A DNA stretch of 64,000 nucleotides, from the NCBI GenBank assembly GCA_903939755.1, contig CAJAII010000007.1:32672-96671 (forward strand). Direction: 5' to 3'. Both the position numbers and the translations under genes were made by a program. Positions within the stretch are counted from its first letter, which is position 1; every line of letters begins with the position of its first letter. The notes beneath the pieces are model-generated. The model saw only the letters and a list, made by a program, of their open reading frames with translations, made no database searches and was not told the DNA's origin. This document shows, one piece after another, positions 1 through 8,648 of this stretch. The stretch is from an uncultured Flavobacteriales bacterium. Its GTDB lineage: Bacteria > Bacteroidota > Bacteroidia > Flavobacteriales_D > Crocinitomicaceae.

Positions 1-1
1 A

Positions 2-820
2 GTATCTACTAGAGGTTCAGACATCTTGAATGTAATACCCGATCTTTTAAAAACAAATGGGATAAGAGGCTTTTATGATCGATTCCTTTTTAGAAAGTTT
101 AAAATTGCATTTTCCAAAGCACAATATGTAACAGGAACCTCTTACAAGCAAATTGAGAAACTTAAACAAGATATGGGTGTCAGAAATCCGGTTTTGGTAA
201 GAACAGGAGTGGAAATAAACAAAATAAATTTGTTAGAAAAAGAGGAGTTATTAGAATTGAGTATTCGAAATACACCAACAATATTATCTCCTCGTTTCAT
301 GAATCCGATATACAATATTGATTTGCAAGTTGATACAATTTACCTGCTGTCAAAGGTTATAATAGATAAATATACTTTTATTTTTATTAAAGGAAGAACA
401 TGTGAAAACAAATATTATCAAAAAATAAAAGAAAAATTAGAGGATCTAGAAAAGAATAGAAATCTTAAATATAAAATTTATGATTTTGTAGATCAAGAAA
501 CGCTTTGGATGTTGCTCAAAAAAACATCTCTATGCATAATGACCCCAATAAGCGATGGAACTCCCAATTCTGCACTTGAGGCTATGGCGGCTAGGAAGCC
601 TCTAATAATTCCTGCTCTTGAATACGATAAAGATTTATTTGAAAAATCTTGTTTCCAACTTTCATCATTTTCTAAATTAGAATTAAAATCGAAAATTGAG
701 CAAGCATTAGAATCATATCCTCTTGAAATGATTGAACTTGGATATAAAAAGGTGACTGAATTTGGAGACAATGCAATAGAAATGAGTAAAATTGAGGCGT
801 TTTACAAATCAATAAAATAG
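2..820 (+). CDS. Glycosyltransferase family 4 (GT-B), 5' end outside window
   Basis: The reading frame is open to the left edge of the window. The residues before the first internal TTG codon (26) read STRGSDIL, a typical GT4 donor-domain segment, so the true start lies upstream and this entry is partial. Counting from base 26, the C-terminal nucleotide-sugar site SDGTPNSALEAMAA is at residues 176-189 and holds the first Glu of an E-x7-E-like motif. It probably transfers a sugar from a nucleotide donor during capsule, O-antigen or exopolysaccharide synthesis at the cytoplasmic membrane. Substrate cannot be told. The next gene starts 5 bp after its stop, so the two are very likely co-transcribed. 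Confidence 0.8.
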   Translation, partial: VSTRGSDILNVIPDLLKTNGIRGFYDRFLFRKFKIAFSKAQYVTGTSYKQIEKLKQDMGVRNPVLVRTGVEINKINLLEKEELLELSIRNTPTILSPRFMNPIYNIDLQVDTIYLLSKVIIDKYTFIFIKGRTCENKYYQKIKEKLEDLEKNRNLKYKIYDFVDQETLWMLLKKTSLCIMTPISDGTPNSALEAMAARKPLIIPALEYDKDLFEKSCFQLSSFSKLELKSKIEQALESYPLEMIELGYKKVTEFGDNAIEMSKIEAFYKSIK

Positions 821-825
821 GTAAA

Positions 826-1842
826 ATGGAGACAATAAAATTAAAAATAAATGAAAACTCAAATAATATAATAGATTATATTTCCCAAACTAGAAATCGA
901 AGTTATAAAAAGAAATATTTATTTTGGCAATACAAGCATCCTAAAAGTTTAATTTGTTGTATTCAAAAAGATGATCAAATACTAGGTTCACAGGGAATGA
1001 TTTTCACAGAATTGAAACTCGCACAAAAGTCAATAATCTCCCACAAAAGCGAAACAACTTTTGTAGACGATTCACTGAGAGGAAAAGGGCAATTTGAACG
1101 CTTATATGAATATAGTGTCAATGAAGCTATACTTGAGGAAAGTCAATTAATTTGGGGATTTACTGCGCTGGGAACTTTGTGGGAGAAAAAGTTACATTTT
1201 AAATGTAATAAAGAGTTAATTTTTGAAGCTAATTTAATTGTAAATCAATCAAATTCTATTCAAGGTTTGAAAAGAGTCTATTACTTTTTTAAGGGGGTTC
1301 AAAATAGGCTTAAACGGTTAGTAATATCCGAAAAGAATTTAACTATTGAGAAATTCAACCTGTCAAATGAAATTTCGGTGCTAAAACAATTTGAATCAAC
1401 ACTTTCTGAAAAAACAGTTTCACTCGATTATCAATCAGAAACTGTTAAAAATAGAATTTTTAATTCTCCAGTAATTTCTTATCACTATTTGAGAATCCAC
1501 TTTTTAGGAAATCTAGAGGCGGTGGTCATTTACCATATTGCTAAAAATCAATTTATCATTTCTGAATTTTTATACCTTGATCAGGATAAACTTCCGTCCG
1601 TTGTAAAAAAAGTAATTAGTTATTCCTTGGCACAAAAAAACATAACCAATATTCGTTTTTGGGGGAACAAAAAAAATGAGCATTATTGCGCTATTTTTGA
1701 CAATTTATCAAAATTTGGAAGCAACATAATTCCAGTACATAATATGCAACTAGTTTATAAACCGATTGATGAAAATTTAATGGAAATTGACCCTTCTAAT
1801 TATATGATTAATGGTTTATGGACTGAAGGCTTTACTTATTAA
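826..1842 (+). CDS. GNAT-like acetyltransferase of a polysaccharide locus
   Basis: 338 residues. The N-terminal half fits a GNAT fold: RSYKKKYLFWQYKHP near residues 27-41 resembles the entry seen in GNAT proteins of polysaccharide clusters, and DDSLRGKGQFERLYEY near residues 80-95 resembles the acetyl-CoA-binding segment (RGKG in place of R/QxxGxG/A). The C-terminal half (about 170-338) is unassigned and may be a second GNAT-like domain, as in FemAB/GNAT tandems. Its place between a glycosyltransferase and a deacetylase-like protein suggests acylation of a surface sugar. The start is 5 bp after the upstream stop and the end 9 bp before the next gene, consistent with one operon. Specific substrate unknown. 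Confidence 0.6.
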   Translation: METIKLKINENSNNIIDYISQTRNRSYKKKYLFWQYKHPKSLICCIQKDDQILGSQGMIFTELKLAQKSIISHKSETTFVDDSLRGKGQFERLYEYSVNEAILEESQLIWGFTALGTLWEKKLHFKCNKELIFEANLIVNQSNSIQGLKRVYYFFKGVQNRLKRLVISEKNLTIEKFNLSNEISVLKQFESTLSEKTVSLDYQSETVKNRIFNSPVISYHYLRIHFLGNLEAVVIYHIAKNQFIISEFLYLDQDKLPSVVKKVISYSLAQKNITNIRFWGNKKNEHYCAIFDNLSKFGSNIIPVHNMQLVYKPIDENLMEIDPSNYMINGLWTEGFTY

Positions 1843-1851
1843 AAAAACGAA

Positions 1852-3084
1852 ATGTCAAAATTCATCGATTTTGTCTGCGAACAATTAGTCAAAACATCGC
1901 ATACTATTGAAATTGTTAATGATTCTATTCATGTTAAAGCGAATGGTCAAGTTTATTCAGAGGCTATTTTTGATCCAGCGGTGGCATTCACGGAAAACGA
2001 AATCCAACAATTAATTTCCATTTCCAATGATGTTATTAACGAGAAAAAAATCCAACTTGTCGATTTTCCTATCTTAAAATGTTGGTATTTGATTACACAC
2101 GAGAAATACTTCAATAAACTAATTGTGTTCGATAAATATGATAGAATTGGTCAGGAAAATCTAAAAAAGGAATTTTTGGAAATTCTAAAAATTCCAATTG
2201 CAGATGTACTCAAAGTTCACTTGAACAATTCTCTAGGTATCACAATTCAAAATCAACCGTCAATATATCTTACTTGCGATTTCGATATTTTAAATGTTTG
2301 GGACGTTTGGATAATAAAAGATCTTGCGAGGGAAATTTTATATACTTGCAAAAAATTAGAATTGAAAAAGCTATATGAAACGATTGGATCATACTTATTT
2401 TCTAGGAAACGCTTAAATTTTAATGGCTTTTTAAATGAAAGGATGTATTGTTTTGATTCTCGTTTTATAAATATTGGATTTTTCATTGCTTCACCTGAAA
2501 ATAAAAAATATGATGGAACGATCGACTATCAAAATAACTTGGTGCAATCATATATACAAAACCTCAAACAAAAAGGAGTTGTTTTTGGCTTGCACACGAA
2601 TTTTGACACGAAAGATGCTCCAGAAAGTATTATGAATCAACAAAATGATTTCGAGTCGCTATTTCATGAAAAAACATCGTTGAACCGTCACCACTATTTG
2701 AGGTTTCATTTCCCCGACTATTTGGAAACACTTGAAATGGGTAACATCGAAAAAGATTTTTCAATCTATTTTCCAGAATCAATGTTGTTCCGTGCTGGAA
2801 CATGCAGTGAATATTATGCATGGAACGAAAAGGAATCTAGGCCCTATAAAACAAAATTGATTCCAACCACCATTATGGATGGCACGTTTTCGGATTATTT
2901 ACATTGTAATTATGATGAAGCGATAACGCTATCAATTAATAAAATTGAACTTACCTTGAAATATTGTGATTCAGTTGTTTTGCTTTGGCACAATAGAAGT
3001 ACGTATCAATATGCGAATATTCAAAATAATTATCATCCCAAATTAATAACGGCTTTAATTGAATACCTGAAAAAAGTCTATTGA
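1852..3084 (+). CDS. Polysaccharide deacetylase-like protein (DUF7033-type)
   Basis: 410 residues, no signal peptide, so probably cytoplasmic. An N-terminal alpha/beta part (about 1-110) precedes a NodB-like barrel. That barrel shows a metal-type first motif TCDFDIL (about 140), GLHTNFDTK (about 245), NRHHYLRFHFPDY (about 278) and FRAGTCSEYYAW (about 314), which match the layout of divergent polysaccharide deacetylases found in Bacteroidota capsule loci. Such proteins may trim N-acetyl groups from a lipid-linked or nucleotide sugar. Whether this copy is active is uncertain because the usual HSxxH pattern is replaced by GLHTN. It follows the acetyltransferase-like gene by 9 bp. Confidence 0.6.
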   Translation: MSKFIDFVCEQLVKTSHTIEIVNDSIHVKANGQVYSEAIFDPAVAFTENEIQQLISISNDVINEKKIQLVDFPILKCWYLITHEKYFNKLIVFDKYDRIGQENLKKEFLEILKIPIADVLKVHLNNSLGITIQNQPSIYLTCDFDILNVWDVWIIKDLAREILYTCKKLELKKLYETIGSYLFSRKRLNFNGFLNERMYCFDSRFINIGFFIASPENKKYDGTIDYQNNLVQSYIQNLKQKGVVFGLHTNFDTKDAPESIMNQQNDFESLFHEKTSLNRHHYLRFHFPDYLETLEMGNIEKDFSIYFPESMLFRAGTCSEYYAWNEKESRPYKTKLIPTTIMDGTFSDYLHCNYDEAITLSINKIELTLKYCDSVVLLWHNRSTYQYANIQNNYHPKLITALIEYLKKVY

Positions 3085-3176
3085 ATTAGCCTTTTTGGAA
3101 ATTACATTTTCCAAATAATTCAAAATCAATCATAGTATGTTAGCTATCCTATCTCAATTTACTATCTTAGCAACCG

Positions 3177-3251
3177 ATGAAAAAAGTTCTCATTCTTGCT
3201 TATGATTTTCCACCTTACCTTTCTGCAGGGGGCTTAAGGGCACACAATTAG
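3177..3251 (+). pseudogene. 24-codon remnant of a glycosyltransferase 5' end
   Basis: The remnant reads MKKVLILAYDFPPYLSAG and then GLRAHN before a TAG. The intact glycosyltransferase at 4327 begins MKKVLILAYDFPPYVSVG and then GLRPYNWYK. Aligning 81 bases from each ATG I count 17 mismatches (about 79% identity), mostly at third codon positions, with the homology fading near 3258. The stop falls where the intact copy has Trp. This is best explained as the leftover start of a paralogous glycosyltransferase whose body has been lost, with the RhuM-family gene now in its place. Divergence argues against a fresh target-site duplication. Confidence 0.75.
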
Positions 3252-3307
3252 TTTAAGATTTAATTTTTATATTATTATCGAAAAAATATCCGTATATTAA
3301 ACTAAAT

Positions 3308-4330
3308 ATGACAGAAAATAACACACAAATAATTATTTATCAAACTGAAAGTGGAGACACAAAATTAGAAGTTCGATTAGAAAATGAAACCGTGTGGCTA
3401 AGTCAGAAATTGATGGCAGCTTTATTTCAAACTACAGTTGCCAATATTAATATTCATCTCAAAAACATTTTTGAAGAGGGCGAATTAATAGAGTCGGCAA
3501 CTATTAAGGATTTCTTAATAGTTCGATTGGAAGGAAAAAGGGAGGTTAACCGAACAATTGAGTATTACAATCTTGACGCAATCATTTCTGTTGGTTACAG
3601 AATAAAATCAAAAGTTGCAACGCGTTTTCGTCAATGGGCAACGCAGCATATCAAAGAATATATTGTAAAAGGTTTTGTGATGGATGATGAGCGGCTTAAA
3701 AACCCAAATCAACAATTTGATTATTTTGAAGAGCTCATTAGGCGTATTCAGGATATAAGAACATCCGAAAGAAGATTTTATCAAAAAATTACAGACATAT
3801 ATACAACTAGCGTAGATTACGACCCAACACTTGAAATGAGTGTACTGTTTTTTCAAACAGTTCAAAACAAAATGCATTGGGCAATTACTGGTCAAACTGC
3901 AGCTGAGATTATTTCTGAACGGGCTAATAGTAAGGAACCAAACATGGGTTTAACTAATTGGAAAAGAAATAAACCTCGAAAACAAGATGTTGTCATAGCA
4001 AAAAACTACTTAAGCGAAGATGAACTTTTAGCACTAAATAATTTAGCTGAGCAATATTTAATATTTGCCGAAGGTCAAGCTATTCGTAAAAAGACAATGC
4101 ATATGAAGGATTGGATTGAAAAATTAGATGGTTTTTTAACGTTAAACGATCGACAAATTTTAACAAATGCGGGTAAAATATCACATCAATTAGCAGTTGA
4201 TATGGCCGAAATAGAATATGAGAAATTCAATCAAAACCTTATCAATTCAATTGAAAGTGATTTTGACAAGGAAATTAAAAAAATACAATCAGCGAACCTA
4301 TTTCGTATTGAAAAGAATAAAAATAAATGA
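3308..4330 (+). CDS. RhuM family protein
   Basis: 340 residues matching the virulence-protein RhuM family. VWLSQKLMAALFQTT (about 30-44) resembles a helix-turn-helix-like N-terminus. It is followed by HLKNIFEEGEL (about 51-61), the signature YYNLDAIISVGYRIKSK (about 87-103), and FRQWATQHIKEYIVKGF (about 107-123). The C-terminal half is helical and charged. The biochemical function of RhuM proteins is not established; they are common accessory genes near restriction or phage-defence loci. The stop codon interlocks with the next start (ATGA, 4327-4330). The gene lies between a truncated and an intact glycosyltransferase start, so it was probably gained horizontally. Confidence 0.85.
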   Translation: MTENNTQIIIYQTESGDTKLEVRLENETVWLSQKLMAALFQTTVANINIHLKNIFEEGELIESATIKDFLIVRLEGKREVNRTIEYYNLDAIISVGYRIKSKVATRFRQWATQHIKEYIVKGFVMDDERLKNPNQQFDYFEELIRRIQDIRTSERRFYQKITDIYTTSVDYDPTLEMSVLFFQTVQNKMHWAITGQTAAEIISERANSKEPNMGLTNWKRNKPRKQDVVIAKNYLSEDELLALNNLAEQYLIFAEGQAIRKKTMHMKDWIEKLDGFLTLNDRQILTNAGKISHQLAVDMAEIEYEKFNQNLINSIESDFDKEIKKIQSANLFRIEKNKNK

Positions 4331-5661
4331 AAAAAGTTCTAATCCTCGCTTATGATTTCCCACCCTATGTTTCTGTTGGTGGCTTACGTCCATACAATTG
4401 GTACAAGCATTTGAAAGAATTTGAGGTAGAGCCAATCGTGGTAACGCGACAATGGGGAAATGTCCACGGCAATCACTTGGATTATATTTCTGCTGGTGAA
4501 TCAGAAGAATCTATCCTTGAAAATACGGAGTTTGGAATGATTATCAGAACGCCTTATAAGCCAAATTTCGCGAATCGATTGATGTTGAAATACGGAGACA
4601 CGAGATATCGAATTCTCAGAAAATCAATCAGTGCTTTTTATGAAATCGCCCAATTTGTTTTCCCAATAGGACCAAAAGCAGCGTTGTATCGAGGGGCAAA
4701 AGAATTCTTGAAAAACAACAAAGTGGATGTAATTCTTGCAACAGGGGATCCTTTCGTTTTATTTAGTTTCGCTTCCAAATTGAGTAAAGAGTTTGGTATT
4801 CCTTGGATAGCAGACTATCGAGATCCTTGGAGTCACAATGAAGAACGTAGAAAAATGGTCATTCAAAAAAAATGGAATGCCTATTTTGAGAAGAAAACAG
4901 TTGCTTCATCGTCATATATCCAAACAGTTTCAAAATTTGTACATTCCAAGATAGATCATTTAATTCCAAATAAACCATTTAGTATTTCACCAAACGGTTA
5001 CGATTCATTGGTAATAGACAAATTAAAAAATATCCCACAAAACAAAGAAGTCTTTAGTATTTCTTTTGTTGGAACAATTTATAATTGGCATCCAATTGAA
5101 AGTTTCCTTCGCGTAGCAAACGCTTTTGTCAGAGAAAATCCACAGGCCAAAATAGCCTTTAAATTTTACGGAACAAATCTGGCGAATGAATTAAATAGAT
5201 TCGTTTATGAGGAATTCCCGAAATTAAAAGATCATGTTTTCATATCACCTAAAATGCAAAACAAAGAATTACTTGAAAAATTAGCTTCAGATAATGTCAT
5301 GCTTCTATTTAATTATTACTCTTATATGGGCACCAAAATTTTTGATTACCTGGGAATTCGTCGAAAAATAATAATGTGTTATTCAAATGATCCAGAAGCG
5401 AATATTCTGAAGCAGAAATACTATTCTATTGATGAATCAGGTAGTGATAGCAAACAACTCCAAGCTGAACTAATCAATGAAACAAATGCTGGCATAATCG
5501 TGAAGGATGCTGCGCATTTAAAAGAAGTACTCATGGAATTGTATGCGGAATTTAAAGAAAATGGATGTATTGCCTGCGATTCAAAGGGCATTGAAAAATA
5601 TTCCCGTAAAATTCAAGTAGAACGATTGGCTGAGGTAATAAAGGGGATTGCAGCTTTGTAG
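4327..5661 (+). CDS. Glycosyltransferase (GT4-like)
   Basis: 444 residues. The N-terminus MKKVLILAYDFPPYVSVGG has the glycine-rich loop of GT-B enzymes, and IADYRDPWSHN (about 159-169) is a motif of a Bacteroidota group 1 glycosyltransferase family. A donor-domain segment TKIFDYLGIRRKII (about 337-350) sits where the nucleotide-sugar site is expected. It probably adds a sugar in surface-polysaccharide assembly; acceptor and donor are unknown. Its first 27 codons are duplicated in diverged form at 3177. The start overlaps the RhuM stop by 4 bases, so expression may now depend on read-through from that gene. Confidence 0.8.
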   Translation: MKKVLILAYDFPPYVSVGGLRPYNWYKHLKEFEVEPIVVTRQWGNVHGNHLDYISAGESEESILENTEFGMIIRTPYKPNFANRLMLKYGDTRYRILRKSISAFYEIAQFVFPIGPKAALYRGAKEFLKNNKVDVILATGDPFVLFSFASKLSKEFGIPWIADYRDPWSHNEERRKMVIQKKWNAYFEKKTVASSSYIQTVSKFVHSKIDHLIPNKPFSISPNGYDSLVIDKLKNIPQNKEVFSISFVGTIYNWHPIESFLRVANAFVRENPQAKIAFKFYGTNLANELNRFVYEEFPKLKDHVFISPKMQNKELLEKLASDNVMLLFNYYSYMGTKIFDYLGIRRKIIMCYSNDPEANILKQKYYSIDESGSDSKQLQAELINETNAGIIVKDAAHLKEVLMELYAEFKENGCIACDSKGIEKYSRKIQVERLAEVIKGIAAL

Positions 5662-5770
5662 TTTAGAGCTTGCATTTATTTTCCTTGAGGAGCTTATATC
5701 ATTAAGTAACTAAAAATTAAGGAGACAATCGCGCTACTTGTCATATCAAAAAAGTAATTACTTTTAATCT

Positions 5771-6382
5771 ATGATTGTAATAATAGATTATAATATGGGC
5801 AATATTTTTTCAGTGCAAAAGCGCTTGGAGAAATTAAATCAGGAATTTATTATCAGTGCTGATCCAGCTGTAATTGCAAATGCAAATCGTCTTATTTTGC
5901 CTGGTGTTGGTCATTTTGCTGTGGCTATGGATAATCTTAGGACATCTGGTCTTATTGAGGTGTTAAATCGTGCGGTGTTGATTGATAAAGTTCCCATCCT
6001 TGGCATCTGTTTGGGAATGCAGTTAATGTGTGCTTTCAGTGAAGAAGGTGACTGTGAAGGATTGGGTTGGTTTGATGCAAAGGTGGTGAAATTTAAATTT
6101 GAAGACACACTTCGTTTTAAAGTGCCCCATACTGGATGGAATCAAATACACATTACGAAAAAAAGTCAATTAATGATTGATATTCCTGAGGCTTCCTATT
6201 TTTATTTCGTGCATTCTTATTTTTTGAAATTGAATGAGGAAACTGATCAATTAAATTTCACAAGTCATGAATATAATTTCACATCGGCTATCGAAAAGGA
6301 AAATATTTATGGGGTTCAATATCACCCAGAAAAAAGTCATGATATTGGTTTGCAACTATTGAAAAACTTTATAAACATGTAA
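5771..6382 (+). CDS. hisH: HisH-type glutamine amidotransferase subunit
   Basis: 203 residues, the usual length of HisH. It releases ammonia from glutamine and feeds it to a HisF partner. The class I amidotransferase catalytic set is visible: nucleophile Cys80 in GICLGMQ and the His185/Glu187 pair in YHPEK. The oxyanion-strand sequence LPGVGHFA is at about 41-48. The neighbours are hisF and a WbpG-type amidotransferase rather than other his genes, so the complex more likely supplies ammonia for converting an acetamido sugar to an acetamidino sugar in a polysaccharide than for histidine synthesis. That assignment is inferred from context and from the altered HisF. Confidence 0.9.
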   Translation: MIVIIDYNMGNIFSVQKRLEKLNQEFIISADPAVIANANRLILPGVGHFAVAMDNLRTSGLIEVLNRAVLIDKVPILGICLGMQLMCAFSEEGDCEGLGWFDAKVVKFKFEDTLRFKVPHTGWNQIHITKKSQLMIDIPEASYFYFVHSYFLKLNEETDQLNFTSHEYNFTSAIEKENIYGVQYHPEKSHDIGLQLLKNFINM

Positions 6383-6450
6383 ATCGGAGATGGATTTTAG
6401 AGCTGAAGGTTAGATGTAGAATTTAGATATAGAAATTGGAACTGGAGTAA

Positions 6451-6475
6451 ACTTAACTTAACTTAACTTAACTTA
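6451..6475 (+). repeat. Five tandem copies of AACTT
   Basis: A perfect (AACTT)5 pentanucleotide repeat in the hisH-hisF gap, followed at about 6503-6560 by degenerate units of the type CTAACCTCCAACG. The rest of this 186-bp gap shows no gene. Length polymorphism by slippage is plausible. Confidence 0.85.
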
Positions 6476-6568
6476 ACACCAACCTCTAAGTCCAAGTTTA
6501 ATGCTAACCTCCAACGCTAACCTCCAACGCTAACCGCCAACTCTAACCTCTAACTATAACTTAAAAAA

Positions 6569-7321
6569 ATGCTTCGTCCTCGTATCATACCCGTGCTTTT
6601 GCTCAAAGGAAATGTCCTAGTGAAAACGATTAATTTTAAAAAACCAAAATATATAGGTGATCCGATAAATGCGGTGAGAATTTTTAATGATTTAAGAGCA
6701 GACGAATTGGTTTTTTTAGATATTGATGCAAGTAGAGAAAAACGTTTGGTTTCAATTGAACTAATTAAGAATATTGGTGAAGAAGCAAATATGCCCTTTG
6801 CTGTAGGTGGTGGGATTCGGTCTTTGGATGATATTCGCAATATTATAAGCGCTGGAGCTGAAAAGGTAATTATTAATTCTTATGCTATCGAAAATCCTGA
6901 TTTCATTTCCGAAGCTGCAGCAGCTTTTGGTTCTTCGACAATTGCTGTGTGTATCGATGTAAAAAAGAGTTTGTTTGCTGGCAGGAAAACTTGGAGTTAT
7001 GGAGGCTCAAAAGCAAGTGGTTTTGCACCAATTGAATTGGCAAAATTAATGGAAGCGAAAGGGGCTGGAGAAATTATAATTCAATCTATTGAAAAAGATG
7101 GAGAGATGAACGGATATGATCTTGAATTAGTAAAACAAATTTCAGCAGCTGTTGAAATACCAGTCGTTGCTTTAGGTGGTGCAGGTTCAATTTCGGATTT
7201 AAAAATTGCTTTTCAAGAAGGTTTAGCGAGTGGCTTAGCTGCAGGAAGTTTGTTTGTTTTTGAAGGAAAGAAAAGGGGAGTTCTAATAAATTACCCCGAA
7301 AAGAAGGAAATAGATTTCTAA
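6569..7321 (+). CDS. HisF-like cyclase subunit, sugar-amidation type
   Basis: 250 residues forming a HisF-like (beta/alpha)8 barrel. In genuine HisF the first strand reads IIPCLDVKDG with catalytic Asp11; here it is IIPVLLLKGN, so that Asp is absent. The later strand Asp is kept (AVCIDVKKS, about 131-139), as are the phosphate-binding glycines (VGGGIRS about 77-83 and ALGGAGS about 206-212). Loss of Asp11 argues against imidazoleglycerol-phosphate synthesis and for a HisF2-like role, channelling ammonia from HisH to the WbpG-type enzyme encoded downstream. The start at 6569 follows the low-complexity AACTT/CTAACC stretch. Confidence 0.85.
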   Translation: MLRPRIIPVLLLKGNVLVKTINFKKPKYIGDPINAVRIFNDLRADELVFLDIDASREKRLVSIELIKNIGEEANMPFAVGGGIRSLDDIRNIISAGAEKVIINSYAIENPDFISEAAAAFGSSTIAVCIDVKKSLFAGRKTWSYGGSKASGFAPIELAKLMEAKGAGEIIIQSIEKDGEMNGYDLELVKQISAAVEIPVVALGGAGSISDLKIAFQEGLASGLAAGSLFVFEGKKRGVLINYPEKKEIDF

Positions 7322-7430
7322 CTTTTTTTCTACATTAATTAATTTCATGTGTTTGCTAGAGATGCTTTTTGTTTTTTGCGTTGCAATGGAATCGATTTTT
7401 TAATGACCATTTAACTTCTTTGATTGAAAG

Positions 7431-7466
7431 AAAATAGGGGAATAATTAGATATCCCCTATTTTTTT
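7431..7466. terminator. Rho-independent-type hairpin between hisF and wbpG-like gene
   Basis: A perfect 10-bp stem (AAAATAGGGG at 7431-7440 with CCCCTATTTT at 7454-7463) is followed by further T residues. A-runs on the left arm make it potentially bidirectional. It lies 40 bp before the TTG start of the next gene, so transcription from hisF is probably reduced there. Confidence 0.7.
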
Positions 7467-7503
7467 CTTTTTGAACTTTTTTTTGCAAGTACATTTATAA
7501 ACT

Positions 7504-8637
7504 TTGGAAAAAACTCACTCTCAAATCTGTACACGTTGTGTCATGGATACATCTGATCTCGGAATTTCATTTACAAGTGAAGGCTTATGTAATCATTGTA
7601 TAGAGTTCTTAGACAAGCGAAATAAATACACTTATAAAGGCACCGAAAGTGATGTGCAGCTTGATAAAATTATTGCACGGATAAAAGAAGCAGGAAAGGG
7701 TAGAGAATACGATTGTGTAATTGGTCTGAGCGGCGGAGTCGATAGTAGTTATGCTGCAAAAATCTGTATAGATCAAGGATTGCGAATTTTGGCTGTTCAC
7801 CTCGACAATGGATGGAATTCTGAAGAGGCCGTTTCGAATATTAAAAATGTTGCTAGAAAATTATCTATTGATTTTGAAAGTTACGTATTAAATTGGGATG
7901 AATTTAAGGATTTACAGTTATCTTTTTTAAAAGCATCGGTTCCTGAAGCGGATACGCCAACAGATATTGCCATTTTAGCAGCTTTACATAAAGTAGCAGC
8001 AAAATATAATATAAAAAGTATTATTTCAGGTGGAAATTTTGCAACGGAAGGAATTTTACCAGAGACTTGGCATTACAATGCAAAAGATTTAACCTATTTT
8101 AATTATATTCATAAAAAATTTGGTAATCGAAGATTGAAAAGCTTTCCAACTTTTGGATTCATGAGAGAATTGTATTACAAAATATTTAAGGGAATTAAAA
8201 TGATTTATATATTAAATTATGTTCCATATATAAAAAATGATGCTATTTCTCTATTAGAAAATCAATTGAGTTGGAAGAATTATGGAGGTAAACATTATGA
8301 ATCTAAATACACTGGATTTATACAATCCTATTATTTATATCATAAATTTGGAATTGATTATAGAAGGGCCACTCTATCATCTCAAATTTGCACGGGTGAA
8401 ATAAGTCGAGAAGATGCTTTGGAGATTTTAAAATTACTTCCATATAAAATGGAAAGGGTGGAAGAAGAAATGAAATACATTGCAAAAAAACTTGAGATAT
8501 CGAAGGGAGATTTTCAAAATATCCTAGATGCTGAATCAAAATGGTATTTTGATTATCCTAATGATCAAAAAAGATTAAATTTCATCTATAATTTGTATCG
8601 TAGGATTTTCCGAAAAGAAAAATTAGGGAATTTTTAA
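7504..8637 (+). CDS. N-acetyl sugar amidotransferase (WbpG/PseA family)
   Basis: 377 residues. Two CxxC pairs at the N-terminus (Cys9/Cys12 and Cys29/Cys32) probably bind a metal, and the PP-loop ATP motif SGGVDSSY lies at about 75-82. In this family ATP activates the acetamido group of a UDP-sugar and ammonia from HisH/HisF replaces the oxygen, giving an acetamidino sugar for O-antigen or related glycans. The start is a TTG at 7504: an in-frame TAA lies 2 codons upstream, and starting at the first ATG (7543) would delete the first CxxC pair. It is separated from hisF by a terminator-like hairpin. Confidence 0.88.
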   Translation: MEKTHSQICTRCVMDTSDLGISFTSEGLCNHCIEFLDKRNKYTYKGTESDVQLDKIIARIKEAGKGREYDCVIGLSGGVDSSYAAKICIDQGLRILAVHLDNGWNSEEAVSNIKNVARKLSIDFESYVLNWDEFKDLQLSFLKASVPEADTPTDIAILAALHKVAAKYNIKSIISGGNFATEGILPETWHYNAKDLTYFNYIHKKFGNRRLKSFPTFGFMRELYYKIFKGIKMIYILNYVPYIKNDAISLLENQLSWKNYGGKHYESKYTGFIQSYYLYHKFGIDYRRATLSSQICTGEISREDALEILKLLPYKMERVEEEMKYIAKKLEISKGDFQNILDAESKWYFDYPNDQKRLNFIYNLYRRIFRKEKLGNF

Positions 8638-8648
8638 AGAAAATAGAA

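Noticed and set aside
3177..4330. Fresh target-site duplication around rhuM
   Set aside because: The two copies differ at 17 of 81 positions, mainly silent ones, so they are old paralogues rather than a recent duplication.
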